Source: Pollutimonas bauzanensis (GTDB lineage Bacteria; Pseudomonadota; Gammaproteobacteria; Burkholderiales; Burkholderiaceae_B). From it: a stretch of DNA of 43,070 nucleotides. The DNA lies in contig NZ_FQXE01000014.1 of NCBI RefSeq assembly GCF_900129885.1, forward strand, positions 1 through 43,070. The letters run 5' to 3'. Below are positions 25,858 to 33,908 of the stretch, piece by piece. The notes under the pieces were generated by a model, which was not told where the DNA came from, made no database searches, and saw nothing but the letters and a program-made list of their open reading frames with translations. Made by a program: the position numbers and the translations under genes. How positions within the stretch are numbered: the stretch's first letter is position 1; every line of letters starts with the position of its first letter.

Positions 25858-26667
25858 TCAATCTCCTGAAAATTGCGGCTCTTGGCCGGCCAGAAATGCC
25901 CTCACACCTTCGCGGTGATCGCGGCTATCAGCATAATCGAAAAAAGCCCGAAGCTCGGCCTCGGTCAAGGCTTCAGGCCGTGCGCACAGCCGCGCCACCG
26001 TCTGTTTATTGATACGCGCCGCGAGCGGCGCTCCCTTGGCCAGGCGACGGGCTGCGCGCATGACGTCGGCAGCGACTTCCACGTCGGGGACCACGCGCGT
26101 CAGCAAGCCCTTGGACATTGCTTCTTCGGCGCCGAACACCCGCCCTTCCAGCAGGATTTCCAGCGTCGCCGCCCTGCCCGCCAGCGCCAGCAGGCCGCGC
26201 ATTTCGCCAGGCGCCATGGGGAAGCCCAGGCGGTTGATGGGAACGCCGAAACGCGCGGAGCTCGCGGCAATGCGCAGGTCGCACTGGCTGGCGATTTCAA
26301 GGCCGCCACCCACGCACACGCCTTCGATCTGGGCCAGCACCGGATGCACACATGCCGCTATGGCTTCCAGGGCGGGCGCAAGCACTTGCGTGTGATAGCG
26401 CATGACCCCCGCCAGGTCGGCGCGTTCGCGCGGAAACTCGCGGATATCGGCGCCGGCGGCGAAATTCCCGCCCTCGCCGCGCAATACCACGCAGCGCAGT
26501 TCGCGCTTGCCGGAAAGCTCGGCGAACAGGCTGGCGAGCGCCTGCCACATGGACACGCTGATGGCGTTCAAGCGCCCCGGGTGGCTGAGGGTCACCAGGG
26601 CTATCGGGCCGTCATAGTCGACCAGCACCCGGCCCTCGCCTGTATCGGCTTCCGGGACTATAGCCAT
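25858..26667 (-). CDS. Enoyl-CoA hydratase/isomerase (crotonase) family protein with an altered active site
   Basis: This 269 aa crotonase-fold protein has the oxyanion-hole segments FAAGADIREF and GVCVGGGLEIASQCDLRIAA, and the C-terminal region typical of the family. Where hydratases have the first catalytic Glu (FGQPE-type), this protein reads FGVPINRLG. The second Glu appears retained (ATLEILL). It may therefore be an isomerase, thioesterase or decarboxylase-like variant and not a true hydratase. It overlaps the upstream malonyl-CoA decarboxylase gene by 10 nt and abuts matB, so it acts with malonyl-CoA or a related substituted malonyl-CoA. Confidence 0.82.
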   Translation of the reverse strand: MAIVPEADTGEGRVLVDYDGPIALVTLSHPGRLNAISVSMWQALASLFAELSGKRELRCVVLRGEGGNFAAGADIREFPRERADLAGVMRYHTQVLAPALEAIAACVHPVLAQIEGVCVGGGLEIASQCDLRIAASSARFGVPINRLGFPMAPGEMRGLLALAGRAATLEILLEGRVFGAEEAMSKGLLTRVVPDVEVAADVMRAARRLAKGAPLAARINKQTVARLCARPEALTEAELRAFFDYADSRDHREGVRAFLAGQEPQFSGD

Positions 26668-27944
26668 CGCAGATTCAGGCCGGTCTTGGGTTTGCCCGCC
26701 GCCAGCTGGGCCAGGTTGTCATCGAGCTGCTCCAGGTCGTAAAGATAATTGGCCATGATCCCGCAAGACTGCGCAATGCCTTTGGCCGAGCGGTCCGCCG
26801 CCCAGTTCACGCGTTCGATGCGGGCGCCGTTGCCCAGATGAAAGCGCGCCACCACATCGACAGGCTGGCCATTCTTCATGCTTTTGAGATATAGCCCGGC
26901 CAGCCGCAAACCCGTGCGCTGCGCCGATTCGGATGCCGTCCCGCTGGCGGCGGCCTGGAGCCGCTCGACCCATTTCAGTCCCGCCGATGCGTCATCCAGC
27001 GCTTGCTGCTTGTCGGCCTTGTCGTGCAGCAGCTCCTGCATGGCCTTGCCGTCCTGTTTGGCCAGCCAATCCACGAAACCCGGCATCGGCGACAGCGTGG
27101 CAAAGGACTTGAGCTTGGGAAGCTCGCGCAGCAATTCGTCGACAACCCGCTTGAGCAGGAAATTGCCGAAGCTGATGCCGCGCAAGCCGGGCTGCGTATT
27201 GGAAATGGAATAGAAAATCGCCCAGCGCGCCTTGTTCAAATCAGAAGCCGGCACCTTGGGATCGAGCAGGACCTGCACATTGTCGGCCATCTGCGTCGCG
27301 AAGGCCACCTCCACGAAAATCAGCGGCACATCGTTCATGCGCGGATGGAAGAAAGCATAGCAGCGGCGATGGTCCGCCACCCTGTGGCGCAACTCTTCCC
27401 ATGAGCGGATTTCGTGCACGGCTTCGTACTGGATCAGCTTTTCCAGCAGGGAGGCGGGCGAATCCCATGTGATGGGCCGCAGTTCAAGCATGCCCACATC
27501 GAACCAGCTGGAAAGCAGGCCTTCCAGTTCGCGTTCGAGCACGGTCAAGCCGGCCACCTGATTGCGCCAGCGCAGCATATCGGCGCGCAGCTCGACCAGC
27601 AGATGCAGGCTGTCGGCCTGCGCGTACAGGCGGCGGAACAGGCGCAAACCCTGGTCGCCGCGCGGCTCCAGGCCGGCGCTGGCCTGCGCCAATGCCGCCA
27701 GCAGGGCGCGGCGTTCCTTGCCGTCGGCCGCGCCATAGCGCACGCTCCATTGCTTGGCGAGCCGGTTGGCGGCCACATCGGTGATGCGCGCCGAGAACAG
27801 TGTCTGGGTTTCCGCCGGCACGGGCCAGCGGTCCCGGTCCAGCCAGCGCCCCAGGCGGGCCATCAAGCCCTGTGTTTCATTGGGTTTCGATTCATCCACG
27901 TCAGCGTTTGCCGGCGCCTGTTTCAATGTATCCGTCGCTGTCAT
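26658..27944 (-). CDS. matA: Malonyl-CoA decarboxylase MatA/MCD
   Basis: This enzyme decarboxylates malonyl-CoA to acetyl-CoA. The 428 aa protein has the N-terminal helical domain (LFRRLYAQADSLHLLVELRADML) and a C-terminal acetyltransferase-like catalytic domain. The catalytic-region motifs are RCYAFFHPRMNDVPLIFVEV with His200, SISNTQPGLRGISFGNFLLK near 245-265, TLSPMPGFVDWL and a late ARFHLGNGARIERVNW. The start shares ATGA with the stop of the upstream regulator gene and has AGGAG 8 nt ahead. It is coexpressed with matB, giving the classic malonate-to-acetyl-CoA pair. Confidence 0.94.
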   Translation of the reverse strand: MTATDTLKQAPANADVDESKPNETQGLMARLGRWLDRDRWPVPAETQTLFSARITDVAANRLAKQWSVRYGAADGKERRALLAALAQASAGLEPRGDQGLRLFRRLYAQADSLHLLVELRADMLRWRNQVAGLTVLERELEGLLSSWFDVGMLELRPITWDSPASLLEKLIQYEAVHEIRSWEELRHRVADHRRCYAFFHPRMNDVPLIFVEVAFATQMADNVQVLLDPKVPASDLNKARWAIFYSISNTQPGLRGISFGNFLLKRVVDELLRELPKLKSFATLSPMPGFVDWLAKQDGKAMQELLHDKADKQQALDDASAGLKWVERLQAAASGTASESAQRTGLRLAGLYLKSMKNGQPVDVVARFHLGNGARIERVNWAADRSAKGIAQSCGIMANYLYDLEQLDDNLAQLAAGKPKTGLNLRWL

Positions 27945-28654
27945 GATTCAAGCTCCTGGGTTTTGGAATGCGCCGCACTCGCCGCGCCTGACGCCAGGGC
28001 AGCCTGTCCGGACAGCGTGTGCAGCGCGGCAAGCTGATGCATCAAATGCTTGCGCGTCAGCGCCTCGGCGCCTTCGGAGTCGCGCGCCTTGAGGGCGGCG
28101 AAAATAGCCAGGTGCTCGGCGCAGGATTCCTGCACGCGCCCCGGCAGGGTCAGGCTTTTGTGGCGGGAAAGGCTGAGCACATGGCGCAGGTTATCGATAA
28201 GGTCCGATAGCCAATGGTTATCGGCCAGGGCCTGCACCGCCTCGTGTATCAAGGCGTTCGTGGCATAGTACTGGTCGGGGTCGCCTGCGGCGGCATGCGC
28301 GCGCAGCTGCTGGTGCAGGGGTTCCAGCCGCTTGAGATCCTGGTCGCTGGCCTTGCGCGCGGCCTCGTAGGCGCAACGGCCTTCAAGCATCGCCATCAGC
28401 GGAAAGATATCGTCCAGATCGCGCGCCGACAGTTCATTGACAAAGCAGCCGCGGCGCGGTTCCAGGCGTATAAGGCCTTCGTTGACCAGCACTTTGAGCG
28501 CCTCGCGCAGCGGCGTGCGCGAAATGCCCAGCTCCTTGGTCAGGCGGATTTCGTCTATCCAGGCTCCGGAGGTGAGCTCGCCCGACTGGATCATGGCGCG
28601 CAGCCTGGCGGCGACCTCCAGATACAACACCTGCTGGACAATACGAGTGCTCAA
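27941..28654 (-). CDS. GntR/FCD-family regulator of the malonate operon (MatR/MdcY-like)
   Basis: A GntR regulator with an N-terminal winged helix (LEVAARLRAMIQSGELTSG, LTKELGISRTPLREALKVLV, EGLIRLEPRRGCFV) and a C-terminal FCD effector domain (MLEGRCAYEAAR, ALIHEAVQALADNH, EHLAIFAALKARDSEGAE). I prefer a TTG start at 28654, which has a near-perfect GGGAGG 6 nt upstream, giving 237 aa. The earlier ATG pair at 28681/28678 has no ribosome site. It is first in the operon and overlaps the decarboxylase gene by 4 nt. Malonate or malonyl-CoA is the likely effector, by analogy with MatR/MdcY. Confidence 0.85.
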   Translation of the reverse strand: MSTRIVQQVLYLEVAARLRAMIQSGELTSGAWIDEIRLTKELGISRTPLREALKVLVNEGLIRLEPRRGCFVNELSARDLDDIFPLMAMLEGRCAYEAARKASDQDLKRLEPLHQQLRAHAAAGDPDQYYATNALIHEAVQALADNHWLSDLIDNLRHVLSLSRHKSLTLPGRVQESCAEHLAIFAALKARDSEGAEALTRKHLMHQLAALHTLSGQAALASGAASAAHSKTQELES

Positions 28655-28683
28655 AGCGCGCCTCCCGCCGTAAACCATCATTA

Positions 28684-28698
28684 ATAATTCATAATTAT
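28684..28698. promoter_or_regulatory. Inverted repeat upstream of the malonate operon, candidate operator
   Basis: ATAATT and AATTAT flank a 3-bp centre (CAT), forming a symmetric AT-rich site 30 bp upstream of the TTG start preferred for the GntR gene. Position and symmetry fit an autorepression operator. If translation instead began at ATG 28681, the site would leave no room for a leader. Confidence 0.45.
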
Positions 28699-28885
28699 GA
28701 CGGCCTGATGAAATTACGCAATAGACGGCGCCCTATAGTTATCCCTAGTTTCCAGGAAATTCCCCTTTCCGCTGGCCGACGCGAACATAACGATATTCCT
28801 GCACCGCTGTCGTATCATGGCATCTTTCGTCTTTTCAATGCAGGCCCGCTACTGTCAGCCGCCCGCATTCTTCCGGAGCCTGGTA

Positions 28886-30100
28886 ATGAAGGTTGTAGCG
28901 CAGTCCGCATCGGTCGCCAGTGGCGGCAACTGGCATGACGAAACCACCGTTCTGCATGGCGATGCCGGCCTGGCCAGCGACGCTTCAGTGGTGGCGCCGA
29001 TACACTACAGCGCCACCTTCCGGGCCGGGACGGCCGACGAATTCGCCGACATGGCGAACACGCCGCGCCATCCCGGCTTCTACACGCGCTATGGCAACCC
29101 CGTGCACAAGCGCGTGGAAGCCATACTGGCCGAACTGGAAGGCACCGAAACCGCGCTGTTGATGGGCTCGGGCATGGGCGCGATCAGCACCACCATATTG
29201 GGCCTGCTGTCGGCGGGCGATCATGTCATCGCGCAACAGCGCCATTACATGAGCACCTCCAAGCTGTTCGAAGAAGTGCTGCCGAGATTCGGCGTGCATT
29301 CGACCATCGTCGACCAGACCGACCTGCAAGCGATTGCCGGCGCCATCCGGCCCGGGACCAAGCTGATCATGGTCGAGACCCCGGTCAATCCCACGCTTTC
29401 CATTACCGACCTGGCGGCTGTCGCCGAGCTGGCCCGGCCGCGCGGCATCCTCACCGTCGCCGACAACACCTTCGCGTCTCCGCTCAATCAGAAGCCGCAT
29501 GCGCTGGGCATCGATATCGTGGTGCACAGCGCCACGAAGTATTTCGGCGGCCACCACGACATCACGGCCGGCGCCGTATGCTGCAGCAGGGAATTGGCTG
29601 AACGCATCTGGACCATGCACACCACGCTGGGCGCGGTGCTGTCGCCCATGGACGCATGGCTGCTGCTGCGCGGCTTGCGCACACTGGCGCTGCGCATGGA
29701 GCGCATCAATGCCAATGCGCTGGGGTTGGCGCAGTGGCTGCAAGCCCAGCCAAAGATCGAGCAGGTGTTTTATCCGGGCCTGCAGAGCCATCCGCAGCAT
29801 GAATTGGCCCGGCGCCAGATGACGGGCTTTGGCGCCGTGATCGCGTTTTCCATCAAAGGCGGCTTTGAAGCCACCAGCCGCTTCGTATCCGCGCTCAAGC
29901 TGGCCACCCACGCCGTCAGCCTGGGCGGCGTCGAAACCCTCGTGGTCCACACCGCAGCCATGTGGGCCGGCACCATGACCGAGGCGCAAATGCAGGCCGC
30001 CGGCATCGAACCCAACTTCGTGCGCATGTCGGTGGGGGTGGAACATATCGAAGACTTGAAAGCAGACCTGAGCGCTGCGCTTAAAGGAGATCCGCAATAA
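28886..30100 (+). CDS. Cys/Met-metabolism PLP-dependent enzyme (cystathionine gamma-synthase/lyase family)
   Basis: A 404 aa fold-type I PLP enzyme of the cystathionine gamma-synthase/lyase and methionine gamma-lyase family. Visible are APIHYSATF, FYTRYGNPVHKRVEAILAEL, GSGMGAISTTILGLLSAGDH, the Asp region VADNTFASP, and the PLP lysine Lys218 (HSATKYFGGHHD). The C-terminal SLGGVETLVVHTAAM is also typical. The reaction (synthase, lyase or sulfhydrylase) cannot be fixed by eye. ATG 28886 has GGAG 7 nt ahead. The upstream extension to 28817 lacks one. Its stop overlaps the start of the next gene (TAATG), so the pair is probably functionally linked. Confidence 0.85.
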   Translation: MKVVAQSASVASGGNWHDETTVLHGDAGLASDASVVAPIHYSATFRAGTADEFADMANTPRHPGFYTRYGNPVHKRVEAILAELEGTETALLMGSGMGAISTTILGLLSAGDHVIAQQRHYMSTSKLFEEVLPRFGVHSTIVDQTDLQAIAGAIRPGTKLIMVETPVNPTLSITDLAAVAELARPRGILTVADNTFASPLNQKPHALGIDIVVHSATKYFGGHHDITAGAVCCSRELAERIWTMHTTLGAVLSPMDAWLLLRGLRTLALRMERINANALGLAQWLQAQPKIEQVFYPGLQSHPQHELARRQMTGFGAVIAFSIKGGFEATSRFVSALKLATHAVSLGGVETLVVHTAAMWAGTMTEAQMQAAGIEPNFVRMSVGVEHIEDLKADLSAALKGDPQ

Positions 30101-30915
30101 TGCCGAAATTTTCCGCCAATCTTGGCTTCCTCTGGCCCGACCGCCCCCTGCCGGAACGCATCAAGGCGGCGGCCCGGGCCGGGTTCAAAGCCATCGAGCT
30201 GCACTGGCCCTACGATACGGATGCCGCCGAAGTGCGCGGCTTGTGCGCCGAACTGGGCCTGACCCTGCTGGGCGTCAACACCAGCAAAGGCGACGCGGCG
30301 AAAGGCGAATCCGGGCTGGGCGCACTGCCCGGCCGGGAGGCCGAGTTCCAGCAGACCGTGGACCAGGCCATAGACTGGAGCATCGCCAGCGGGGCGCGCG
30401 CGATCCATGCCATGGCCGGCATAGTACCGGCCGGCGCTCCGGCGGCCGGCGCTCCGGCGGCCGCGCCAGCCGACACCTTTGTGCGGAACTTGAAGCTTGC
30501 CGCCGACAAAGCGGCGGCGCATGGCCTGACGCTGCTGCTCGAGCCCCTCAACCCGCGCGATGCGCCCGGCTACTTCTATTCCACCCTGGCTCAGGCCGAC
30601 GCCGTTCTGGACCGCGTCGGCAAGCCCAATGTGCGCATCATGTTCGATGCTTATCACGTGGGGGTCACCGAGGGCGACGTATTGACCAGGCTGGCGCGCT
30701 ATTTGCCGCGTATCGGCCATGTGCAGATCGCCGCCGTGCCCAGCCGCGCCGAACCGGATGAAGGCGAACTGCGCTACGAAGCCCTGTTCGAAAAACTGGA
30801 TGAGCTGGGCTACGATGGCTGGGTCGGATGCGAATACAAGCCGCGGGCCGATACCGACGACGGCCTGGCCTGGACCCGCAAGCTTGGCGTCCGGCTGGAT
30901 TCGATCGGCCCTTGA
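30100..30915 (+). CDS. Hydroxypyruvate isomerase-like TIM-barrel protein (Hyi/OtnI family)
   Basis: A 271 aa sugar-phosphate-isomerase/AP-endonuclease-2 TIM-barrel protein of the hydroxypyruvate isomerase type. It starts MPKFSANLGFLWPDRPLPERI and AGFKAIELHWPYD. The metal-site residues are visible in LLLEPLNPRD, MFDAYHVG, IGHVQIAAVPSR and VGCEYKP. It could also be a 2-oxo-tetronate isomerase. It carries a perfect 15-bp tandem duplication (30429-30458) that encodes GAPAA twice, in a loop. Coupled by a 1-nt overlap to the PLP enzyme. Confidence 0.83.
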   Translation: MPKFSANLGFLWPDRPLPERIKAAARAGFKAIELHWPYDTDAAEVRGLCAELGLTLLGVNTSKGDAAKGESGLGALPGREAEFQQTVDQAIDWSIASGARAIHAMAGIVPAGAPAAGAPAAAPADTFVRNLKLAADKAAAHGLTLLLEPLNPRDAPGYFYSTLAQADAVLDRVGKPNVRIMFDAYHVGVTEGDVLTRLARYLPRIGHVQIAAVPSRAEPDEGELRYEALFEKLDELGYDGWVGCEYKPRADTDDGLAWTRKLGVRLDSIGP

Positions 30916-30920
30916 TGTGA

Positions 30921-30983
30921 TCAGCCCTTGAGCAATTTGCGGGCAATCATCATCCGCTGGATTTCACTGGTGCCCCCGCTATC
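30921..30983 (-). pseudogene. 3'-end relic of an acyl-CoA dehydrogenase gene
   Basis: On the minus strand the short stretch reads ADSGGTSEIQRMMIARKLLKG and stops. GTSEIQRMIIARxLL is the hallmark C-terminus of acyl-CoA dehydrogenases. Upstream of GGTSEIQ the similarity ends, and no open frame for the rest of a roughly 380-residue enzyme exists, since the region is occupied by the dienelactone hydrolase gene on the other strand. It is therefore the last 18 or so codons of a deleted gene, left between hyi-like and dienelactone hydrolase genes. Confidence 0.75.
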
Positions 30984-31045
30984 CGCGCACGGCGCCATCT
31001 TCCATTCAATTTCCTTTTTCAACAAGCCATAAACAAAGGACTCTC

Positions 31046-31711
31046 ATGCAAATCCAACTCACAGCATCCGACCGCCATAAACTGAATGCGTATGTCGCAG
31101 GACCGGAGGATGCGCAATCCGGCATTGTCGTGGTGCAGGAAATATTCGGCGTGAACAGCCACATGAGGAATGTCGCGGACCAATTCGCTGCGCAGGGCTA
31201 TCGGGTCATCTGCCCGGCACTCTTCGACCGCGCCGAAACAGGCGTCGAGCTTGGATACACTCCCGAGGATGTCAAGCGCGGCCTGGAATTGCGCGGCAAG
31301 ATCGCCGAAGGCGAAACCTTGCTGGATATCGAGGCGGCAGCCAGTGCTTTCGCGCCCGCCGTCAAGCTTGGGATCGTCGGCTATTGCTGGGGCGGCACCA
31401 TAGCCTGGCTGGCAGCCTGCCGCAGCCGGAGGTTCAGCGCCTCGTCATGCTGGTATGGCGGCGGAATCGCCCAGTCCCGCGAAGAAACGCCGCAAATTCC
31501 AGTGCAAATGCACTTCGGGCTTGAAGACGGCTCCATACCGCCGCAGGACATCGCGCTCATCCAGGCAGCGCAACCGGGCGTGGACATCCATACCTATCCG
31601 GGCGCTGGCCATGGCTTTGGCTGCGAACAACGCGGCTCATTCCATCCGCAATCGGCGGCCCTGGCCCAGAAGCGGACCCTGGCCTTCTTTCAGGAACATC
31701 TAAAGCGATAG
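31046..31711 (+). CDS. Dienelactone hydrolase family protein
   Basis: A 221 aa alpha/beta hydrolase of the dienelactone hydrolase family, which opens dienelactones in (chloro)aromatic breakdown or hydrolyses related esters. The triad Cys114 (GYCWGG), Asp161 (GLEDGSIPP) and His189 (AGHGFGC) is complete. The Glu that activates the cysteine is at 32 (VVQEIFG). RVICPALFDR and YGGGIAQ are family features. It has an AAAGGA site before the ATG. No other ring-cleavage gene is next to it, so the substrate is open. Confidence 0.9.
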   Translation: MQIQLTASDRHKLNAYVAGPEDAQSGIVVVQEIFGVNSHMRNVADQFAAQGYRVICPALFDRAETGVELGYTPEDVKRGLELRGKIAEGETLLDIEAAASAFAPAVKLGIVGYCWGGTIAWLAACRSRRFSASSCWYGGGIAQSREETPQIPVQMHFGLEDGSIPPQDIALIQAAQPGVDIHTYPGAGHGFGCEQRGSFHPQSAALAQKRTLAFFQEHLKR

Positions 31712-31743
31712 GGCCCCAGCCGCCGCCCGCGAGCACAGAAGGC

Positions 31744-32544
31744 TCAATCCCAGGCCGGCGCGAAATCGGGATTGGCGAGGCGTTCGTTGCGATCCAGCGT
31801 GGCGATCGCCGCCATGTCCTCGTCAGGCAAATGCAAAGCGCGCGCGGCCAGGTTGCCCTGCAGGTTCTCGCGCCGGGTTGACGAAGGGATGACGGCAAAC
31901 CCCTGCTGCAGCAGCCAGGCCAGGGCAACTTGAGCGGCAGTGGCCTTATGCCTGGCGGCGATTTCCTGGATCAGCGGCTCGTCCAGCGCCTTGCCGTACG
32001 CCAGGGGCATATAGGCGGTCAATCCGATACCCTTGCTCTTGGCGAAGTCGACGACTTTCCGGTTCTGCAGAAAGGGGTGGATCTCTATCTGGTTGCTTGC
32101 AATATTTGGCGCGCCCACGGCTGCGATGGCGCGCTCCAGATGGGCGATAGTGAAATTGGACACACCGATCAGGCGCGTCAAGCCCTGCTCTTTTGCTTCC
32201 AGCAATGCCGCCATGTATTCGGCGACGGGCAGCGCATCCTGCGGCGCGGGCCAATGGATCAGTGCCATATCGACCTGCTCCTTGCGCAATTTCCTCAAGC
32301 TGTCTTTTAGGCTGGGAAGCAGCTTGTCGGCCGCCAGATTGCCGGTCCAGATCTTGGTGGTGATGAACAGCTCCCGCCGCGGCACGGCGCTATCGGCCAG
32401 CGCCAGCCCGATATCCGCTTCGTTTTCGTATATCTGCGCGGTATCGATATGCCGATAGCCGACTTCCAGTCCGGCGCGCACCGAATCGATGACCTGCTGG
32501 CCTTTCAGCCGGAAAGTGCCTAATCCAATGGATGGAATATTCAT
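31744..32544 (-). CDS. dkgB: Aldo/keto reductase, 2,5-diketo-D-gluconate reductase B type
   Basis: A 266 aa NADPH-dependent aldo/keto reductase resembling DkgB/YafB. The catalytic tetrad is complete: Asp34 and Tyr39 ([14 protein letters not shown]), Lys64 (FITTKIW) and His97 (ALIHWPAP). [17 protein letters not shown] and the cofactor motif [14 protein letters not shown] follow. It reduces aldehydes such as methylglyoxal or diketogluconate, with broad specificity. It lies downstream of and in the same direction as the MFS gene, and convergent with the dienelactone hydrolase gene. AAGG is 8 nt before the ATG. Confidence 0.9.
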   Translation of the reverse strand: MNIPSIGLGTFRLKGQQVIDSVRAGLEVGYRHIDTAQIYENEADIGLALADSAVPRRELFITTKIWTGNLAADKLLPSLKDSLRKLRKEQVDMALIHWPAPQDALPVAEYMAALLEAKEQGLTRLIGVSNFTIAHLERAIAAVGAPNIASNQIEIHPFLQNRKVVDFAKSKGIGLTAYMPLAYGKALDEPLIQEIAARHKATAAQVALAWLLQQGFAVIPSSTRRENLQGNLAARALHLPDEDMAAIATLDRNERLANPDFAPAWD

Positions 32545-32575
32545 GAGTAAAGCCTTGTAATGAACGGTTCAAGAA

Positions 32576-32589
32576 CCCGCTCTTGCGGG
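32576..32589 (-). terminator. Small hairpin after the MFS gene
   Basis: On the minus strand CCCGC and GCGGG pair around a 4-nt loop, followed by TTCTT, 16 nt after the MFS stop. The stem is short and the T run imperfect, so termination would be partial. Confidence 0.35.
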
Positions 32590-32604
32590 CGGAAATGACA
32601 GCAA

Positions 32605-33807
32605 TCAATGAGACTCGGCAGCCAGGCCCGGCCGGGCCATCGCAGCGGCGCCGCCGCTGTCGAGCCGGCCGGCCAGCGTCGTCAAGCCCAGGGCGCCGAG
32701 CACGACAAGCGCGCCTATCCATGGCGTCGCCAGCAGGCCGGCATGCGCGACGATCAGGCCGCCCGCCCAGGCGCCGCCGGCGATGCCGACGTTGAAGGCG
32801 GCGATGTTCAGGCCGGAGGCCACGTCGACAGCCTGCGGAGCGTGGCGCTCGGCCTGCTGGACCACATACACCTGCAAGCCCGGCACATTGCCGAAGGCGA
32901 CCGCGCCCCATGCCAGCACCGTTATCACGGCCAGCCACGGATTCGTGGCGGTAAAGGCCAGGGCCAGCAGCACCAGGGCCAGCAGGGCGAAAACGATTTG
33001 CAGCGCCCTGATGGGACCTTTCTTGTCCGCCAGCTTGCCGCCCCAGATATTGCCGAAGGCGACCGACACCCCGTAGACCAGCATCACGAGGCCGACGCTG
33101 GAGGCCGAGAAGCCGGCTATCTCCTGCAGGATGGGCGCAAGATAGGTGAAAGCGATGAACGATCCGCCATACCCCAGCGTGGTGATGGCGTAGACCAGCA
33201 GCAGCCTGGGCTTTTTGAGCACCGCCAATTGGGTCAGCAATGATGCCGGCGCGCTGTTGGCGATATTGCCGGGCACCAGTATCCAGCTGCCGGCGAACGC
33301 GATGACGCCAAGCAAGGACACGGCGAGAAAGGTGGTTTGCCAGCCGAAAGTCTGGCCGATGAAGGTGCCCAGCGGCACGCCGGTCACGAGCGCCACCGTG
33401 AGGCCGGTGAACATCAGGGCGATCGCGCTGGCGGCTTTGTCCTTGGACACCAGCCCGGTGGCGATGGTCGAGCCTATGGAAAAGAACACGCCATGGGCCA
33501 GGCCGGTCAGCACCCGCGCCGCCATCAGGGCGGCGTAGCCCGGCGCCATCCATGCGACCAGGTTGCCCACGGTGAACAAGGCCATCAATGCCAATAACAG
33601 CTGCTTGCGCGGCACGCGGCTGGACAAGGCCGTCAGCACCGGCGCGCCAACCGCCACGCCCAGGGCGTAGACGCTGACCAGCAGTCCGGCGGAAGGCACG
33701 GATACGCCTAGGCTGGCGGCGATGGTGGGAATAAGGCCGACGATGACGAACTCCGTCGTTCCTATGGCGAAGGCGCTCAGCGCCAGGGCCCATAAGGCAA
33801 GAGGCAT
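32605..33807 (-). CDS. Major facilitator superfamily transporter (AraJ/YdhP-type drug/sugar efflux)
   Basis: A 400 aa inner-membrane protein with 12 predicted helices, of the DHA1/AraJ-like efflux group. It starts MPLALWALALSAFAIGTTEFVIVGL, where the GTTEF motif is typical of this subgroup. Motif A-like LSSRVPRKQ and DKKGP, and GVPLGTFIGQTFGWQTTF in helix 5 (antiporter motif C region), are visible. ATG 33807 has GGAG 6 nt upstream. The longer frame to 33906 is non-membrane and runs into the regulator's operator. It lies divergent from the LysR gene, which probably controls it. Substrate unknown. Confidence 0.9.
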   Translation of the reverse strand: MPLALWALALSAFAIGTTEFVIVGLIPTIAASLGVSVPSAGLLVSVYALGVAVGAPVLTALSSRVPRKQLLLALMALFTVGNLVAWMAPGYAALMAARVLTGLAHGVFFSIGSTIATGLVSKDKAASAIALMFTGLTVALVTGVPLGTFIGQTFGWQTTFLAVSLLGVIAFAGSWILVPGNIANSAPASLLTQLAVLKKPRLLLVYAITTLGYGGSFIAFTYLAPILQEIAGFSASSVGLVMLVYGVSVAFGNIWGGKLADKKGPIRALQIVFALLALVLLALAFTATNPWLAVITVLAWGAVAFGNVPGLQVYVVQQAERHAPQAVDVASGLNIAAFNVGIAGGAWAGGLIVAHAGLLATPWIGALVVLGALGLTTLAGRLDSGGAAAMARPGLAAESH

Positions 33808-33891
33808 GGTTTTCTCCGGTATGCAGAATAGATGCCTTGCAGTGTGGGGCCTGCGCGGCCGGAGAAAAACCGGCTTGTCTACAATATACTT

Positions 33892-33906
33892 TTGACTCGG
33901 AGTCAA
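33892..33906. promoter_or_regulatory. Perfect 7-1-7 palindrome between MFS and lysR genes, candidate LysR operator
   Basis: TTGACTC and GAGTCAA flank a single G and end 2 nt before the lysR start codon. The arms also contain TTGACT on each strand, a consensus -35 word. On the minus strand it could serve the MFS promoter. A symmetric site covering its own ribosome-binding region suits autorepression by the LysR protein. Confidence 0.55.
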
Positions 33907-33908
33907 TA

